Origin: Gastranaerophilus sp045639085
GTDB lineage: Bacteria; Cyanobacteriota; Vampirovibrionia; Gastranaerophilales; Gastranaerophilaceae
Length of the DNA: 5,027 nt
Reading direction: 5' to 3'
Assembly (NCBI GenBank): GCA_045639085.1
Contig: JAZUCM010000096.1
Coordinates: 1-5,027 of the forward strand
Below are positions 1 to 5,027 of this stretch, in pieces. The position numbers and the translations under genes are program-made. Within the stretch, counting starts at the first letter, position 1; the number at the start of each line of letters is the position of its first letter. A model generated the notes under the pieces. The model was not told the origin of the DNA. It worked only from the letters and a program-made list of their open reading frames with translations, and searched no databases.

Positions 1-75
1 CCCCTATTGAACTCTTTATACTTTCATTTTGTAATATCATATTTTCATTATGCACCATGGCGTGGGGTTTGTCAA
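1..75 (-). repeat. Dispersed promoter-leader repeat, copy 1
   Basis: Bases 1-75 align without gaps to 4894-4968. I count 61 of 75 identical positions. Bases 1-30 are all identical, 41-50 are all identical, and the tgtcaa at 70-75 is conserved. Read on the minus strand the module runs from a -35 box, through a -10 box, to a 30-base identical block ending in a run of G. The left end is cut by the window edge, so the full length of the C/G run in this copy is unknown (four C visible). By analogy with copy 2, which lies upstream of a prepilin gene, this copy should lead leftward into another gene outside the window. Confidence 0.85.
47..75 (-). promoter_or_regulatory. Sigma-70-type promoter, leftward
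   Basis: On the minus strand a perfect -35 box TTGACA (70-75) is followed after exactly 17 bases by CATAAT (47-52), five of six matches to the -10 consensus. Transcription would start near base 40 and leave the window leftward. The -35 box sits in the centre of a 16-base palindrome (64-79, GGGGTT-TGTC-AACCCC on the plus strand), which could be an operator or chance. The same promoter layout recurs at 4940-4968. Confidence 0.7.
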
Positions 76-84
76 CCCCTTCGG

Positions 85-259
85 AAGTGAATAAGTGAAT
101 AGGTCAATAAGGCAATAAGTCGTTATGGGGTTATTTATCTATATTATATCCCAACGATAAATTTTTATTCGGATTAATTTCCTCTTAACGACCTATTTAC
201 TTATTCGCTTATTCACTTATTCACTTTTACAACTCATTAACTTATTAACTTATTAACTC
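85..259. repeat. 8-bp repeat array in inverted arms
   Basis: This gene-free stretch is built from degenerate octamers. Bases 85-124 are five units starting AAGTGAAT, AAGTGAAT, AGGTCAAT, AAGGCAAT. Bases 181-226 carry the same units on the other strand. Bases 231-254 are three units of the AACTTATT type. Arms 85-130 and 181-226 form an ungapped 46-bp inverted repeat with 38 matching positions around a 50-bp AT-rich spacer (131-180). The same octamer (AAGTTAAT) recurs at 4980-4995, again just upstream of the -35 box of the other promoter copy. The array may affect promoter activity, but no function is shown. Bases 260-287 hold nothing I can name. Confidence 0.7.
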
Positions 260-287
260 TCTTCCTTATTTACCCTTCCCCCTTACG

Positions 288-319
288 GAAAACAATAAAA
301 ACGGCGTCCGTCGGACGCC
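288..319 (-). terminator. Rho-independent terminator of EF-hand gene
   Basis: Read on the minus strand, GGCGTCC-GAC-GGACGCC (plus 303-319) forms a perfect 7-bp GC-rich stem with a 3-base loop. It is followed immediately by GTTTTTATTGTTTT. It lies 35 bases beyond the stop codon of the minus-strand EF-hand gene, as expected for an intrinsic terminator. Confidence 0.88.
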
Positions 320-354
320 AAATTCCCTTTTAATGTTTGTTATGTGTTACTAAG

Positions 355-894
355 TTATTTATTAGTTTTGTATTTATAACTCAAAATACTATAGCTGCCG
401 GTTGCAGAAGATGAAGACTCACTTCCGTAAAATGTCGACATATTCGTCGCAAACTTATCATTCATTTCGTCCTCTTTTTCCATACGTGCAGCCGTCAATT
501 TATACGCCGCGATTTCGGCATCAGTTACACGACCATCACCATTGGAGTCAATTGATTCAAAATTCTCCAAAATATACGCGTAATCCGAATTTGAAATTCC
601 GGTTGCACCAGACGCTTGCAGTTGGGTCAATTGTGCCTTAGTTAAACCACTTGCAGACATTTGACTAATAGAATTAGAAGCTTCTTCCGTTGACAAAATA
701 CCGTCGCCGTCAGCATCCAACGCCGAAAAATTCGTCTGCAAATATGACGCAAAAGTCTGATTCAAGTTTGTAGCGTTTTCGGTGTTGGTCCTTGCTTCAG
801 CAATATTGTCCAATGTTAAACCGTCTTTATATTGCGACGCTAAATACGCATAAGTGCTATTTAACCCAGCATAAATTCCTGATAATGAAGTCAT
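355..894 (-). CDS. Two-EF-hand calcium-binding protein
   Basis: The product is 179 residues with two canonical 12-residue EF-hand loops. Loop 1 is D60-A-D-G-D-G-I-L-S-T-E-E71; loop 2 is D116-S-N-G-D-G-R-V-T-D-A-E127. Both have Asp at positions 1, 3 (Asn in loop 2) and 5, Gly at 6, a hydrophobic residue at 8 and Glu at 12, so both should bind Ca2+. The ~45-residue spacing between them suggests an EF-hand pair with an insertion, not a tight calmodulin-like pair. The C-terminal tail (about 157-169) is rich in Ser. I see no signal peptide or membrane segment, so a cytoplasmic sensor or buffer is possible, as is export by a route lacking an N-terminal signal. The start is supported by GAGG six bases before ATG. 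The gene is monocistronic as far as visible, with its own promoter and terminator. The partner and process are unknown; the specific name is left open. Confidence 0.85.
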   Translation of the reverse strand: MTSLSGIYAGLNSTYAYLASQYKDGLTLDNIAEARTNTENATNLNQTFASYLQTNFSALDADGDGILSTEEASNSISQMSASGLTKAQLTQLQASGATGISNSDYAYILENFESIDSNGDGRVTDAEIAAYKLTAARMEKEDEMNDKFATNMSTFYGSESSSSATGSYSILSYKYKTNK

Positions 895-931
895 TAAGTA
901 CCTCGCTTATATTATTATATAACCTACCACA

Positions 932-962
932 ATTATATTAATAATTTTCTAAAAAAAATCAA
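932..962 (-). promoter_or_regulatory. Probable promoter of EF-hand gene
   Basis: On the minus strand TTGATT (957-962) and a perfect TATAAT (932-937) are separated by 19 bases, longer than the usual 17. Transcription would start near 925, giving a leader of about 30 bases before the ATG at 894. A second TATAAT at 914-919 has no -35 partner and would leave almost no leader. The region is very AT-rich, so chance matches are likely. Confidence 0.4.
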
Positions 963-983
963 CCTCTAAATAAAGTATTTTTG

Positions 984-992
984 TGGTACAAT
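984..992 (+). promoter_or_regulatory. Extended -10 promoter for PC4 gene
   Basis: TGGTACAAT is an extended -10 element (TGn plus TACAAT, five of six matches). No good -35 box is seen 16-18 bases upstream, which extended -10 promoters tolerate. Transcription would begin near 999. This would exclude the ATG at 991 from the mRNA and favour the start at 1024. Confidence 0.5.
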
Positions 993-1023
993 GAAAAAGA
1001 CTAGTAAAATAAGGAGAAAAAGC

Positions 1024-1254
1024 ATGGCAGAAGCAAAAATTTTAGCTACAATACCAAGAACAGACACCGAACAATTACAAATCTCAATCAGCGAATACAG
1101 AGGCAAAAGTTATTTTAATCTGCGCATTCACTACACAACAGACGGTGGCGAAACTTGGTTGCCAACCAAAAAAGGGGTAACCTTCGCACCTGAACAACTC
1201 GACCTGTTGTCAGAAGCTATCGAAGAAGCAAAAAAAGAGTTTATGGAAGAATAG
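1024..1254 (+). CDS. PC4/p15-family ssDNA-binding coactivator
   Basis: The product is a 76-residue protein that reads as almost a single PC4 domain. The family signature is visible: ISEYRGKSYFNLRIHYTTDGG (strands, about 22-42), then W45-L-P-T-K-K-G-V-T-F (about 45-54), then a C-terminal amphipathic helix (about 56-75) ending in acidic residues. Eukaryotic PC4 and its bacterial relatives bind single-stranded or melted DNA as dimers through the beta-sheet and are linked to transcription and repair. Binding here is inferred from the family. An ATG at 991 would add 11 residues (MKKTSKIRRKS), but AAGGAG (1011-1016) sits seven bases before ATG 1024, so the shorter form is chosen. priA begins 55 bases downstream on the same strand, so co-transcription is possible despite a hairpin between them. 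Confidence 0.82.
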   Translation: MAEAKILATIPRTDTEQLQISISEYRGKSYFNLRIHYTTDGGETWLPTKKGVTFAPEQLDLLSEAIEEAKKEFMEE

Positions 1255-1280
1255 GGCGAAATTTCGCCCTTTCGTTTAAT
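1253..1280 (+). terminator. Hairpin terminator or attenuator after PC4
   Basis: AGGGCGAAATTTCGCCCT (1253-1270) is a perfect 18-base palindrome overlapping the PC4 stop codon. It is followed by a T-rich but interrupted tract (ttcgtttaatttttt). It could stop most transcripts after PC4 and let some read on into priA. No convincing separate promoter for priA was found, so partial read-through is the simplest reading. The interrupted T tract makes its strength uncertain. Confidence 0.6.
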
Positions 1281-1309
1281 TTTTTGTTCAGTAATCGGGG
1301 AGTATAATT

Positions 1310-3517
1310 TTGGCAAAATACGCTTTAGCATTAGTTAATATAAAAGGGTTAGGGGTAAAAACATACAGTTACCTCATTCCTGATGAGATGCAAGGCAAAA
1401 TCCAAATCGGCCAAGTTATTCTCGTGCCCTTTGGAAGGCAAGGTTTGGTTAACGCCTTTTGTGTCGGGTTTTCAGACTACTTACCGCCCGAAATTCGCGC
1501 CAAAAAAGTTAGTAAAATTCTTGAGGAAAATCCTCTTTTCAATCTTGATTACTTAAAACTTCTTGAATGGGTCGCAAATTACTACTGCACGGACTTGATA
1601 ACCGTCATAAACGCCGCGATCCCATTAAAACTTATCGAAAAAGCATCCAAAACTGAAGGTTATGTTGAGTTTATAAAATTCGACGGTGCAACAAAACGCC
1701 AACTCGAAGTTCTTGAAAAACTGCAAGCGCGCGGCAAATGTAACCTTATAATCTTTGAAAAAGAGGCAAAAACAACACGCGCAACCATAAAAAAACTCGA
1801 AGAACTCGGCTGTCTTCGTCTCACAAGCGAAGAACTCTACCGCAACCCGCTTGACGTCCTGAGAATTACAGAGCGCGAAGCACTTTTTGAACTTTCGCCC
1901 GAACAAAACAATGTCTACGAAGGAATCAAGGACAAAATCAGCCAAAACCCAGCCGCGACAATGCTTTTACACGGAGTAACCGCAAGCGGAAAAACCGAGG
2001 TTTATTTTAAACTTATTGCAGATTGTATAAATTCCGGCAAAAACGTTCTATTTTTAGCACCCGAAATCGCACTCGCCTCGCAGCTAACAAAGCGTCTGGC
2101 AAGAAAATTCGGCACCGAAGACGTCGCAATCTGGCACAGCAGCATTTCCGAAGGCGAACGCTACGACGTTTGGCAAAAACTTTACCGCAACGAAATAAAA
2201 ATCCTCGCCGGCGCACGCTCGGCCGTTTTCGCCCCGTTAAAAAACATCGGACTCATCATCATCGACGAAGAACACGAAAGCGCCTACAAACAAACCAGCC
2301 CGGCGCCACGCTACGACGCCAAAGTCGTTGCGCAAAAACTTCAAGAATTCCACAACTGCCCGCTACTTTTGGGTTCAGCGACCCCGGATATTTCAAGCTA
2401 TTACCGCGCACTTGACAACAAAAACCTTTTTGAACTCCTCAACCGTTACAACGGTGCAAAAGTTCCGCCGGTTTCCGTCATAAATATGCAAACCCACGGC
2501 AAAGCCGCTTACAGAAACCTTATCTCAAAGCCGCTACAAACCGAAATAACCGCAACTCTCGAAAAAGGGCAACAAGTAATTTTATTAATCAACCGCCGCG
2601 GGTTCTCAACCTACTCCCAATGCCAAGCCTGCGGTCACGTAATTGAATGCCCACACTGTGCAATCCCGATGATTTGGCACGCAAAAGACCAACGTCTAAA
2701 ATGTCACTACTGCAATCACTCGGAATATTTCCCTGATTTTTGTCCAAAATGTGGCTCCGACGCATTCAAAAATAGCGGTGTCGGCACCCAAAAAATCGAA
2801 CAATACATCAAAGAACTTTACCCTGAACACAACGTCGAGCGCATAGACAGCGACATTCTGACCCGCAAAGGCGAACACGTTAGACTCTTAGAAAAATTCC
2901 AACATGGCGAAATAGATATCCTAGTCGGCACCCAAATGATTGCCAAAGGCCTCGACAATCCCAACGTCACTCTCGTCGGGGTAATCTCAGCCGATGCAAG
3001 TTTCAATCTCCCGGATTTCAGGGCATCAGAGCGCGGGTTTCAACTCCTAACCCAAGTTGCAGGACGCGCCGGCCGAGGAGAATTCACCGGCAGCGTAATT
3101 TTTCAAACCTACAACCCTGACTACTACGCACTCGCCAGCGCAAAATCCCAAAACTACAAAGAATTCTACGACACCGAAGTCGCCGCCCGCGCTGAATTCG
3201 ACTACCCGCCTTTCAGCCAAATTATCCGATTAATTCTCAGCAGCGAAAACAATTTCCGCGCCGAAAAGGCCGCGCAAGAAATCGTTTTACGCCTTGCCAC
3301 AATGATAGAAAAACTCATGCCGGAAGAAGGGCTCGACGTCTTAGGGCCGACCCCTTGCGTAATTGAGCGAATAAATGGACTCTACAGATTTCAAATACTT
3401 ATCAAAAACAAACTTGGCGAAAAAGGCCACCAATTCATATCAAGTTTTCTAGCCAAAATCACCATGCCACGGGACATCCGCCTGGCCGTCGACGTCGATC
3501 CGCTTGATATTCTCTAG
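1310..3517 (+). CDS. priA: Primosomal protein N' (PriA helicase)
   Basis: PriA is the 3'-to-5' DNA helicase that recognises stalled forks and D-loops and reloads the replicative helicase outside the origin. The 735-residue product has the full layout at normal length. The N-terminal 3'-DNA-binding region is about 1-110, followed by a winged-helix-like segment. Walker A is G222-VTASGKT-E230, Walker B D319-E-E-H322, and SAT is at 356-358. The zinc-binding insert has eight cysteines (C438, C441, C447, C450, C465, C468, C478, C481). Motif V is GTQMIAKGLDNPN (540-552), motif VI QVAGRAGRG (582-590), and a C-terminal domain ends in DVDPLDIL. No key residue is missing, so it should be active. The start is TTG at 1310, supported by GGGGAG (1297-1302) seven bases upstream; the next residues (AKYALALVNIKG) fit the family N-terminus. 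It follows PC4 and converges on the pilin gene. Confidence 0.97.
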   Translation: MAKYALALVNIKGLGVKTYSYLIPDEMQGKIQIGQVILVPFGRQGLVNAFCVGFSDYLPPEIRAKKVSKILEENPLFNLDYLKLLEWVANYYCTDLITVINAAIPLKLIEKASKTEGYVEFIKFDGATKRQLEVLEKLQARGKCNLIIFEKEAKTTRATIKKLEELGCLRLTSEELYRNPLDVLRITEREALFELSPEQNNVYEGIKDKISQNPAATMLLHGVTASGKTEVYFKLIADCINSGKNVLFLAPEIALASQLTKRLARKFGTEDVAIWHSSISEGERYDVWQKLYRNEIKILAGARSAVFAPLKNIGLIIIDEEHESAYKQTSPAPRYDAKVVAQKLQEFHNCPLLLGSATPDISSYYRALDNKNLFELLNRYNGAKVPPVSVINMQTHGKAAYRNLISKPLQTEITATLEKGQQVILLINRRGFSTYSQCQACGHVIECPHCAIPMIWHAKDQRLKCHYCNHSEYFPDFCPKCGSDAFKNSGVGTQKIEQYIKELYPEHNVERIDSDILTRKGEHVRLLEKFQHGEIDILVGTQMIAKGLDNPNVTLVGVISADASFNLPDFRASERGFQLLTQVAGRAGRGEFTGSVIFQTYNPDYYALASAKSQNYKEFYDTEVAARAEFDYPPFSQIIRLILSSENNFRAEKAAQEIVLRLATMIEKLMPEEGLDVLGPTPCVIERINGLYRFQILIKNKLGEKGHQFISSFLAKITMPRDIRLAVDVDPLDIL

Positions 3518-3534
3518 GTTGCCCCAAATCCCGT

Positions 3535-4797
3535 TTAACGTTTTATACAACGTACGTTACATTCTTGCGTTTTCAATGCTGAACCGCGATCACCTGAAGC
3601 TCCAATTCCTAATGCACGTTCAGCATTGTACACTGACCCCGACCAAAAACGAGGAGAACTGTTTGTTAAATTAATAAAAGATTTATTAATAAACATTGAC
3701 GAAAGTTCATCAATATTTGGGATTCTACTTTCAGGATTCTGTGCCGTACATAAACTTGCTGCATCATACCAAGTCGAAGTACCTGCATTAGACGTGGAAG
3801 ATGGCATTGGAGCAACAACTATGGGATCATTCGAATTAAATGATGTTATAATACCCATATCTTTACCAACAGTATTAGGTCCTTTGTTGCCATTTAAATC
3901 ATAAATAAAGTTCACACACATAGAAGACTGCGCAAATCCAAAAATATTTCCATGAACTGTCAAACTGGACTCGCTTAAATATTCATACTTACAGGATTGA
4001 TTATAATAAGCAACGATACTTTCACCATTCGAGGTTTCAAATGCTGCTGCTTTTGTATCCATCGTTGAATAGGAACAGCCTGAATATTCAATTCTTTTAA
4101 ACCAACTACTCAATTCATAAAGTGTTGTTGGCAATGTTTTTGGATTACCCAACATATCATTATAACTTGTTGGAATTCCGCAATCAGCCAAATGTTCGCT
4201 GTCGCAAATGTTATTAATTTTAAGAACTTTTGAAAGGCCCTCTGTCAAAAATGTCTCAGCCGCAGTATCTTCGATGACATTCCCGTCAGCGTCTTCGGTC
4301 AAAGTTCCGTATCCGCCCATTTGTGGCATGATTGAAAGAGCTTGGCTCATGCGGGCATACAAAGCTTTGCGCTGAGTGTTCCAAGTGCGTTCGTTAATAT
4401 TTGCCATCAAGCTTGGTAATGTGATTGCAGCGACCACGCCAATAATAGTCAATGACAGCAATATTTCAGCCATCGTGAATGCGTGGCCGCAAGGCGATAG
4501 GGCGTTAGGTTGATAGGGCGATAGGGCATTATGGGAATTTAACCCGTGTGTGCGTTCAACGCTCTGCGTCATTGCGAGCCGGCTGAGCCGGTTCCATATT
4601 CGTACCGAAAAATCACAAGACTTAACGGTTAAAGGCGATAGTCCGGCGCGGCAACCCAGCCGGTTTTGCTTTGCTAAACCGGGCAATGTCGTTACGCTGG
4701 TTGACTGCGCGAGCCGACGCTCGCGCAGCTGGTTTGCTTCGTCGTGCGCGTTGCTCACTCCTCGCAATGACGCATGTTTTTTTAATGTTTCTGTCAT
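3535..4797 (-). CDS. Type IV prepilin/pseudopilin-like protein, enlarged leader
   Basis: The product is a 420-residue precursor of a type IV pilin or type II secretion pseudopilin. HA-F107-T-M-A-E111 followed by a hydrophobic helix (112-130, ILLSLTIIGVVAAITLPSL) is the prepilin peptidase site. Cleavage after A106 would leave a mature protein of 314 residues with N-methylated Phe and Glu at +5. The mature part has eight cysteines (198, 206, 241, 269, 294, 350, 413, 417), a DLNGNKGPNTVGKD segment (300-313) like the calcium or structural loop of pseudopilins, and a C-terminus (about 342-420: TWYDAASLC, SRIPNIDELSSMF, FWSGS, VRCIKR) resembling Lcl/DUF1566 lectin-like domains. The leader is about 106 residues, far longer than usual, because an in-frame palindromic element fills residues 8-78. 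ATG 4797 is supported by GGAGGG four bases upstream. Weaker start: M76 (4570-4572), no Shine-Dalgarno sequence. The role is surface fibre, adhesion or secretion by inference. Confidence 0.85.
   Translation of the reverse strand: MTETLKKHASLRGVSNAHDEANQLRERRLAQSTSVTTLPGLAKQNRLGCRAGLSPLTVKSCDFSVRIWNRLSRLAMTQSVERTHGLNSHNALSPYQPNALSPCGHAFTMAEILLSLTIIGVVAAITLPSLMANINERTWNTQRKALYARMSQALSIMPQMGGYGTLTEDADGNVIEDTAAETFLTEGLSKVLKINNICDSEHLADCGIPTSYNDMLGNPKTLPTTLYELSSWFKRIEYSGCSYSTMDTKAAAFETSNGESIVAYYNQSCKYEYLSESSLTVHGNIFGFAQSSMCVNFIYDLNGNKGPNTVGKDMGIITSFNSNDPIVVAPMPSSTSNAGTSTWYDAASLCTAQNPESRIPNIDELSSMFINKSFINLTNSSPRFWSGSVYNAERALGIGASGDRGSALKTQECNVRCIKR
4496..4527. repeat. Three copies of gatagggc in pilin leader
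   Basis: The octamer gatagggc occurs at 4496-4503, 4512-4519 and 4520-4527. It encodes the repeated NALSPYQPNALSPCG (residues 90-104), just before the prepilin cleavage site. It looks like a short expanding repeat in a part of the protein that is removed on maturation, where it would be tolerated. Confidence 0.7.
4565..4774 (-). mobile_element. 210-bp palindromic repeat element inside CDS
   Basis: The ends are perfect 14-bp terminal inverted repeats: TGCGTCATTGCGAG (4565-4578) and its reverse complement (4761-4774). The length of 210 bases is a multiple of three, so the pilin frame stays open through it (residues 8-78, including SLRGVSNAHDEA). The interior has further hairpins: a 10-bp stem at 4705-4714/4719-4728, a 7-bp stem at 4660-4666/4676-4682 and a 6-bp stem within 4579-4591. 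The GTCATTGCGAG...CTCGCAATGAC end is familiar from palindromic repeats scattered through many bacterial genomes, like Rickettsia palindromic elements in behaviour. It encodes no transposase, so it would be non-autonomous. I could not identify a clear target-site duplication. It is visibly richer in G+C than the surrounding gene. Confidence 0.82.
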
Positions 4798-4801
4798 GTT
4801 A

Positions 4802-4807
4802 CCCTCC
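4802..4807 (-). promoter_or_regulatory. Shine-Dalgarno site fixing the prepilin start
   Basis: On the minus strand GGAGGG lies four bases before ATG 4797. It is the strongest ribosome-binding signal near this gene. It decides for the long precursor that includes the inserted element over internal starts. Confidence 0.75.
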
Positions 4808-4810
4808 GTA

Positions 4811-4866
4811 ATCTGGCGTCCACGAGGGTCGGAGGTTTTGGCAAAACAGGACCCGCAACACCAGAT
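4811..4866 (-). promoter_or_regulatory. Nested inverted repeat in prepilin leader
   Basis: Three concentric pairs are seen: atctgg/ccagat (4811-4816, 4861-4866), gggtc/gaccc (4826-4830, 4850-4854) and gtttt/aaaac (4835-4839, 4843-4847), closing on a 3-base loop. On the mRNA this folds three bases before the Shine-Dalgarno site, so it could modulate translation. It could equally be a second small palindromic repeat. No match to a known riboswitch is recognised, and the unpaired interior loops are large. Confidence 0.5.
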
Positions 4867-4886
4867 ATAATCAGGCTGTTGAGGCG

Positions 4887-4897
4887 CCCCCCCCCCC
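4887..4897 (-). repeat. Homopolymer run of 11 G in leader
   Basis: Eleven C on the plus strand give G11 in the prepilin mRNA leader, about 90 bases before the start codon. Runs this long slip easily during replication. With G11, the upstream frame starting at ATG 4931 (MLNENESIKSSI...) ends at a TGA soon after the run. With G10 it stays open straight into the prepilin frame. Sequencing error in the run length is possible. Confidence 0.85.
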
Positions 4898-4968
4898 TAT
4901 TGAACTCTTTATACTTTCATTTTCATTTAACATATTTTCATTATTTACCATGTTTGCGATTTTGTCAA
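4894..4968 (-). repeat. Dispersed promoter-leader repeat, copy 2
   Basis: This is the second copy of the module at 1-75, offset by exactly 4893 bases without gaps. Here its role is visible. On the minus strand it provides the promoter and the start of the leader of the prepilin gene, and its end merges into the G11 run. The 30 identical bases lie downstream of the predicted start of transcription, so they are conserved as leader RNA or DNA and not as promoter core. Confidence 0.85.
4940..4968 (-). promoter_or_regulatory. Sigma-70-type promoter of prepilin gene
   Basis: On the minus strand a perfect TTGACA (4963-4968) is followed after 17 bases by AATAAT (4940-4945), five of six matches. Predicted transcription starts near 4933, giving a leader of about 136 bases. 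The spacing and boxes match those of copy 1, which strengthens both calls. Confidence 0.72.
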
Positions 4969-4979
4969 GAGGGGAACGA

Positions 4980-5018
4980 AAGTTAATAAGTTAAGCGCGA
5001 ACGAGGTGCCTGAGGCAC
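4980..5018. repeat. Octamer repeats and small hairpin upstream of promoter
   Basis: AAGTTAAT and AAGTTAAG (4980-4995) repeat the octamer family seen at 85-259. They start about 11 bases upstream of the -35 box, a similar offset to copy 1. GTGCC-TGA-GGCAC (5006-5018) is a 5-bp stem that may begin another palindromic repeat cut by the window edge. No gene is seen from 4798 to the end. Confidence 0.5.
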
Positions 5019-5027
5019 ATCCACATT

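Noticed and set aside
85..259. CRISPR array
   Set aside because: Repeat units are 8 bp and contiguous, with no unique spacers of constant length.
402..641. Plus-strand open frame within the EF-hand gene
   Set aside because: It is antisense to a gene with clear EF-hand motifs, and its product has low-complexity composition.
991..1023. Upstream ATG extending the PC4 protein by 11 residues
   Set aside because: The ATG overlaps the -10 box and lies before the predicted start of transcription. The good Shine-Dalgarno site serves ATG 1024.
1303..1308. TATAAT just before priA as a -10 box
   Set aside because: Transcription would start inside the coding region after the TTG, and no -35 box lies at a normal distance.
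3518..3534. Bidirectional terminator between priA and the pilin gene
   Set aside because: Only 17 bases separate the stop codons, and I see no stem with a T tract.
4550..4870. Plus-strand open frame of 106 codons across the palindromic element
   Set aside because: It is the opposite-strand reading of the repeat and the leader hairpin. There is no Shine-Dalgarno site, and its openness follows from the element's symmetry.
4798..4886. Integron attC site suggested by the imperfect palindrome
   Set aside because: No RYYYAAC/GTTRRRY core pair is found at the ends, and no integrase is present in the window.

Overview
This is a low-GC bacterial chromosome segment, probably from an uncultured Gram-negative gut-type bacterium. 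The pilin-like gene has the style I associate with Gastranaerophilales (Vampirovibrionia) and some other uncultured gut lineages: an FTMAE cleavage motif, a KGPN-type calcium motif and a lectin-like C-terminus. That placement is recall-based inference, not proof; Elusimicrobia or gut Alphaproteobacteria are not excluded.

Layout. Bases 1-354 have no gene. They hold a leftward promoter inside a dispersed repeat, an array of 8-bp repeats arranged as a long inverted repeat, and the terminator of the next gene. A small two-EF-hand protein follows on the minus strand (355-894). A divergent intergenic region of 129 bases leads to a plus-strand pair: a 76-residue PC4-type single-stranded-DNA-binding protein (1024-1254) and the primosomal helicase PriA (1310-3517). 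PriA converges, with 17 bases between stop codons, on a minus-strand type IV prepilin or pseudopilin gene (3535-4797).

The prepilin locus is the unusual part. Its N-terminal coding region contains a 210-bp element with perfect 14-bp terminal inverted repeats, inserted in frame, so the precursor carries a leader of about 106 residues. Upstream are a strong Shine-Dalgarno sequence, a 56-base nested inverted repeat, a run of 11 G (coding strand) and a near-consensus promoter. That promoter lies in a module repeated without gaps at the left edge of the window (1-75 versus 4894-4968, 61 of 75 bases identical, the first 30 all identical). The left copy therefore probably drives another gene of the same family beyond the window edge. 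The G run decides whether a short upstream reading frame stops or continues into the prepilin frame, which makes it a candidate phase-variable switch.

Functionally, PC4 and PriA both relate to single-stranded DNA, replication or transcription and may be co-transcribed. The prepilin and its repeats look like a separate, variable surface-structure locus. I see no tRNA, rRNA, CRISPR array or transposase gene.
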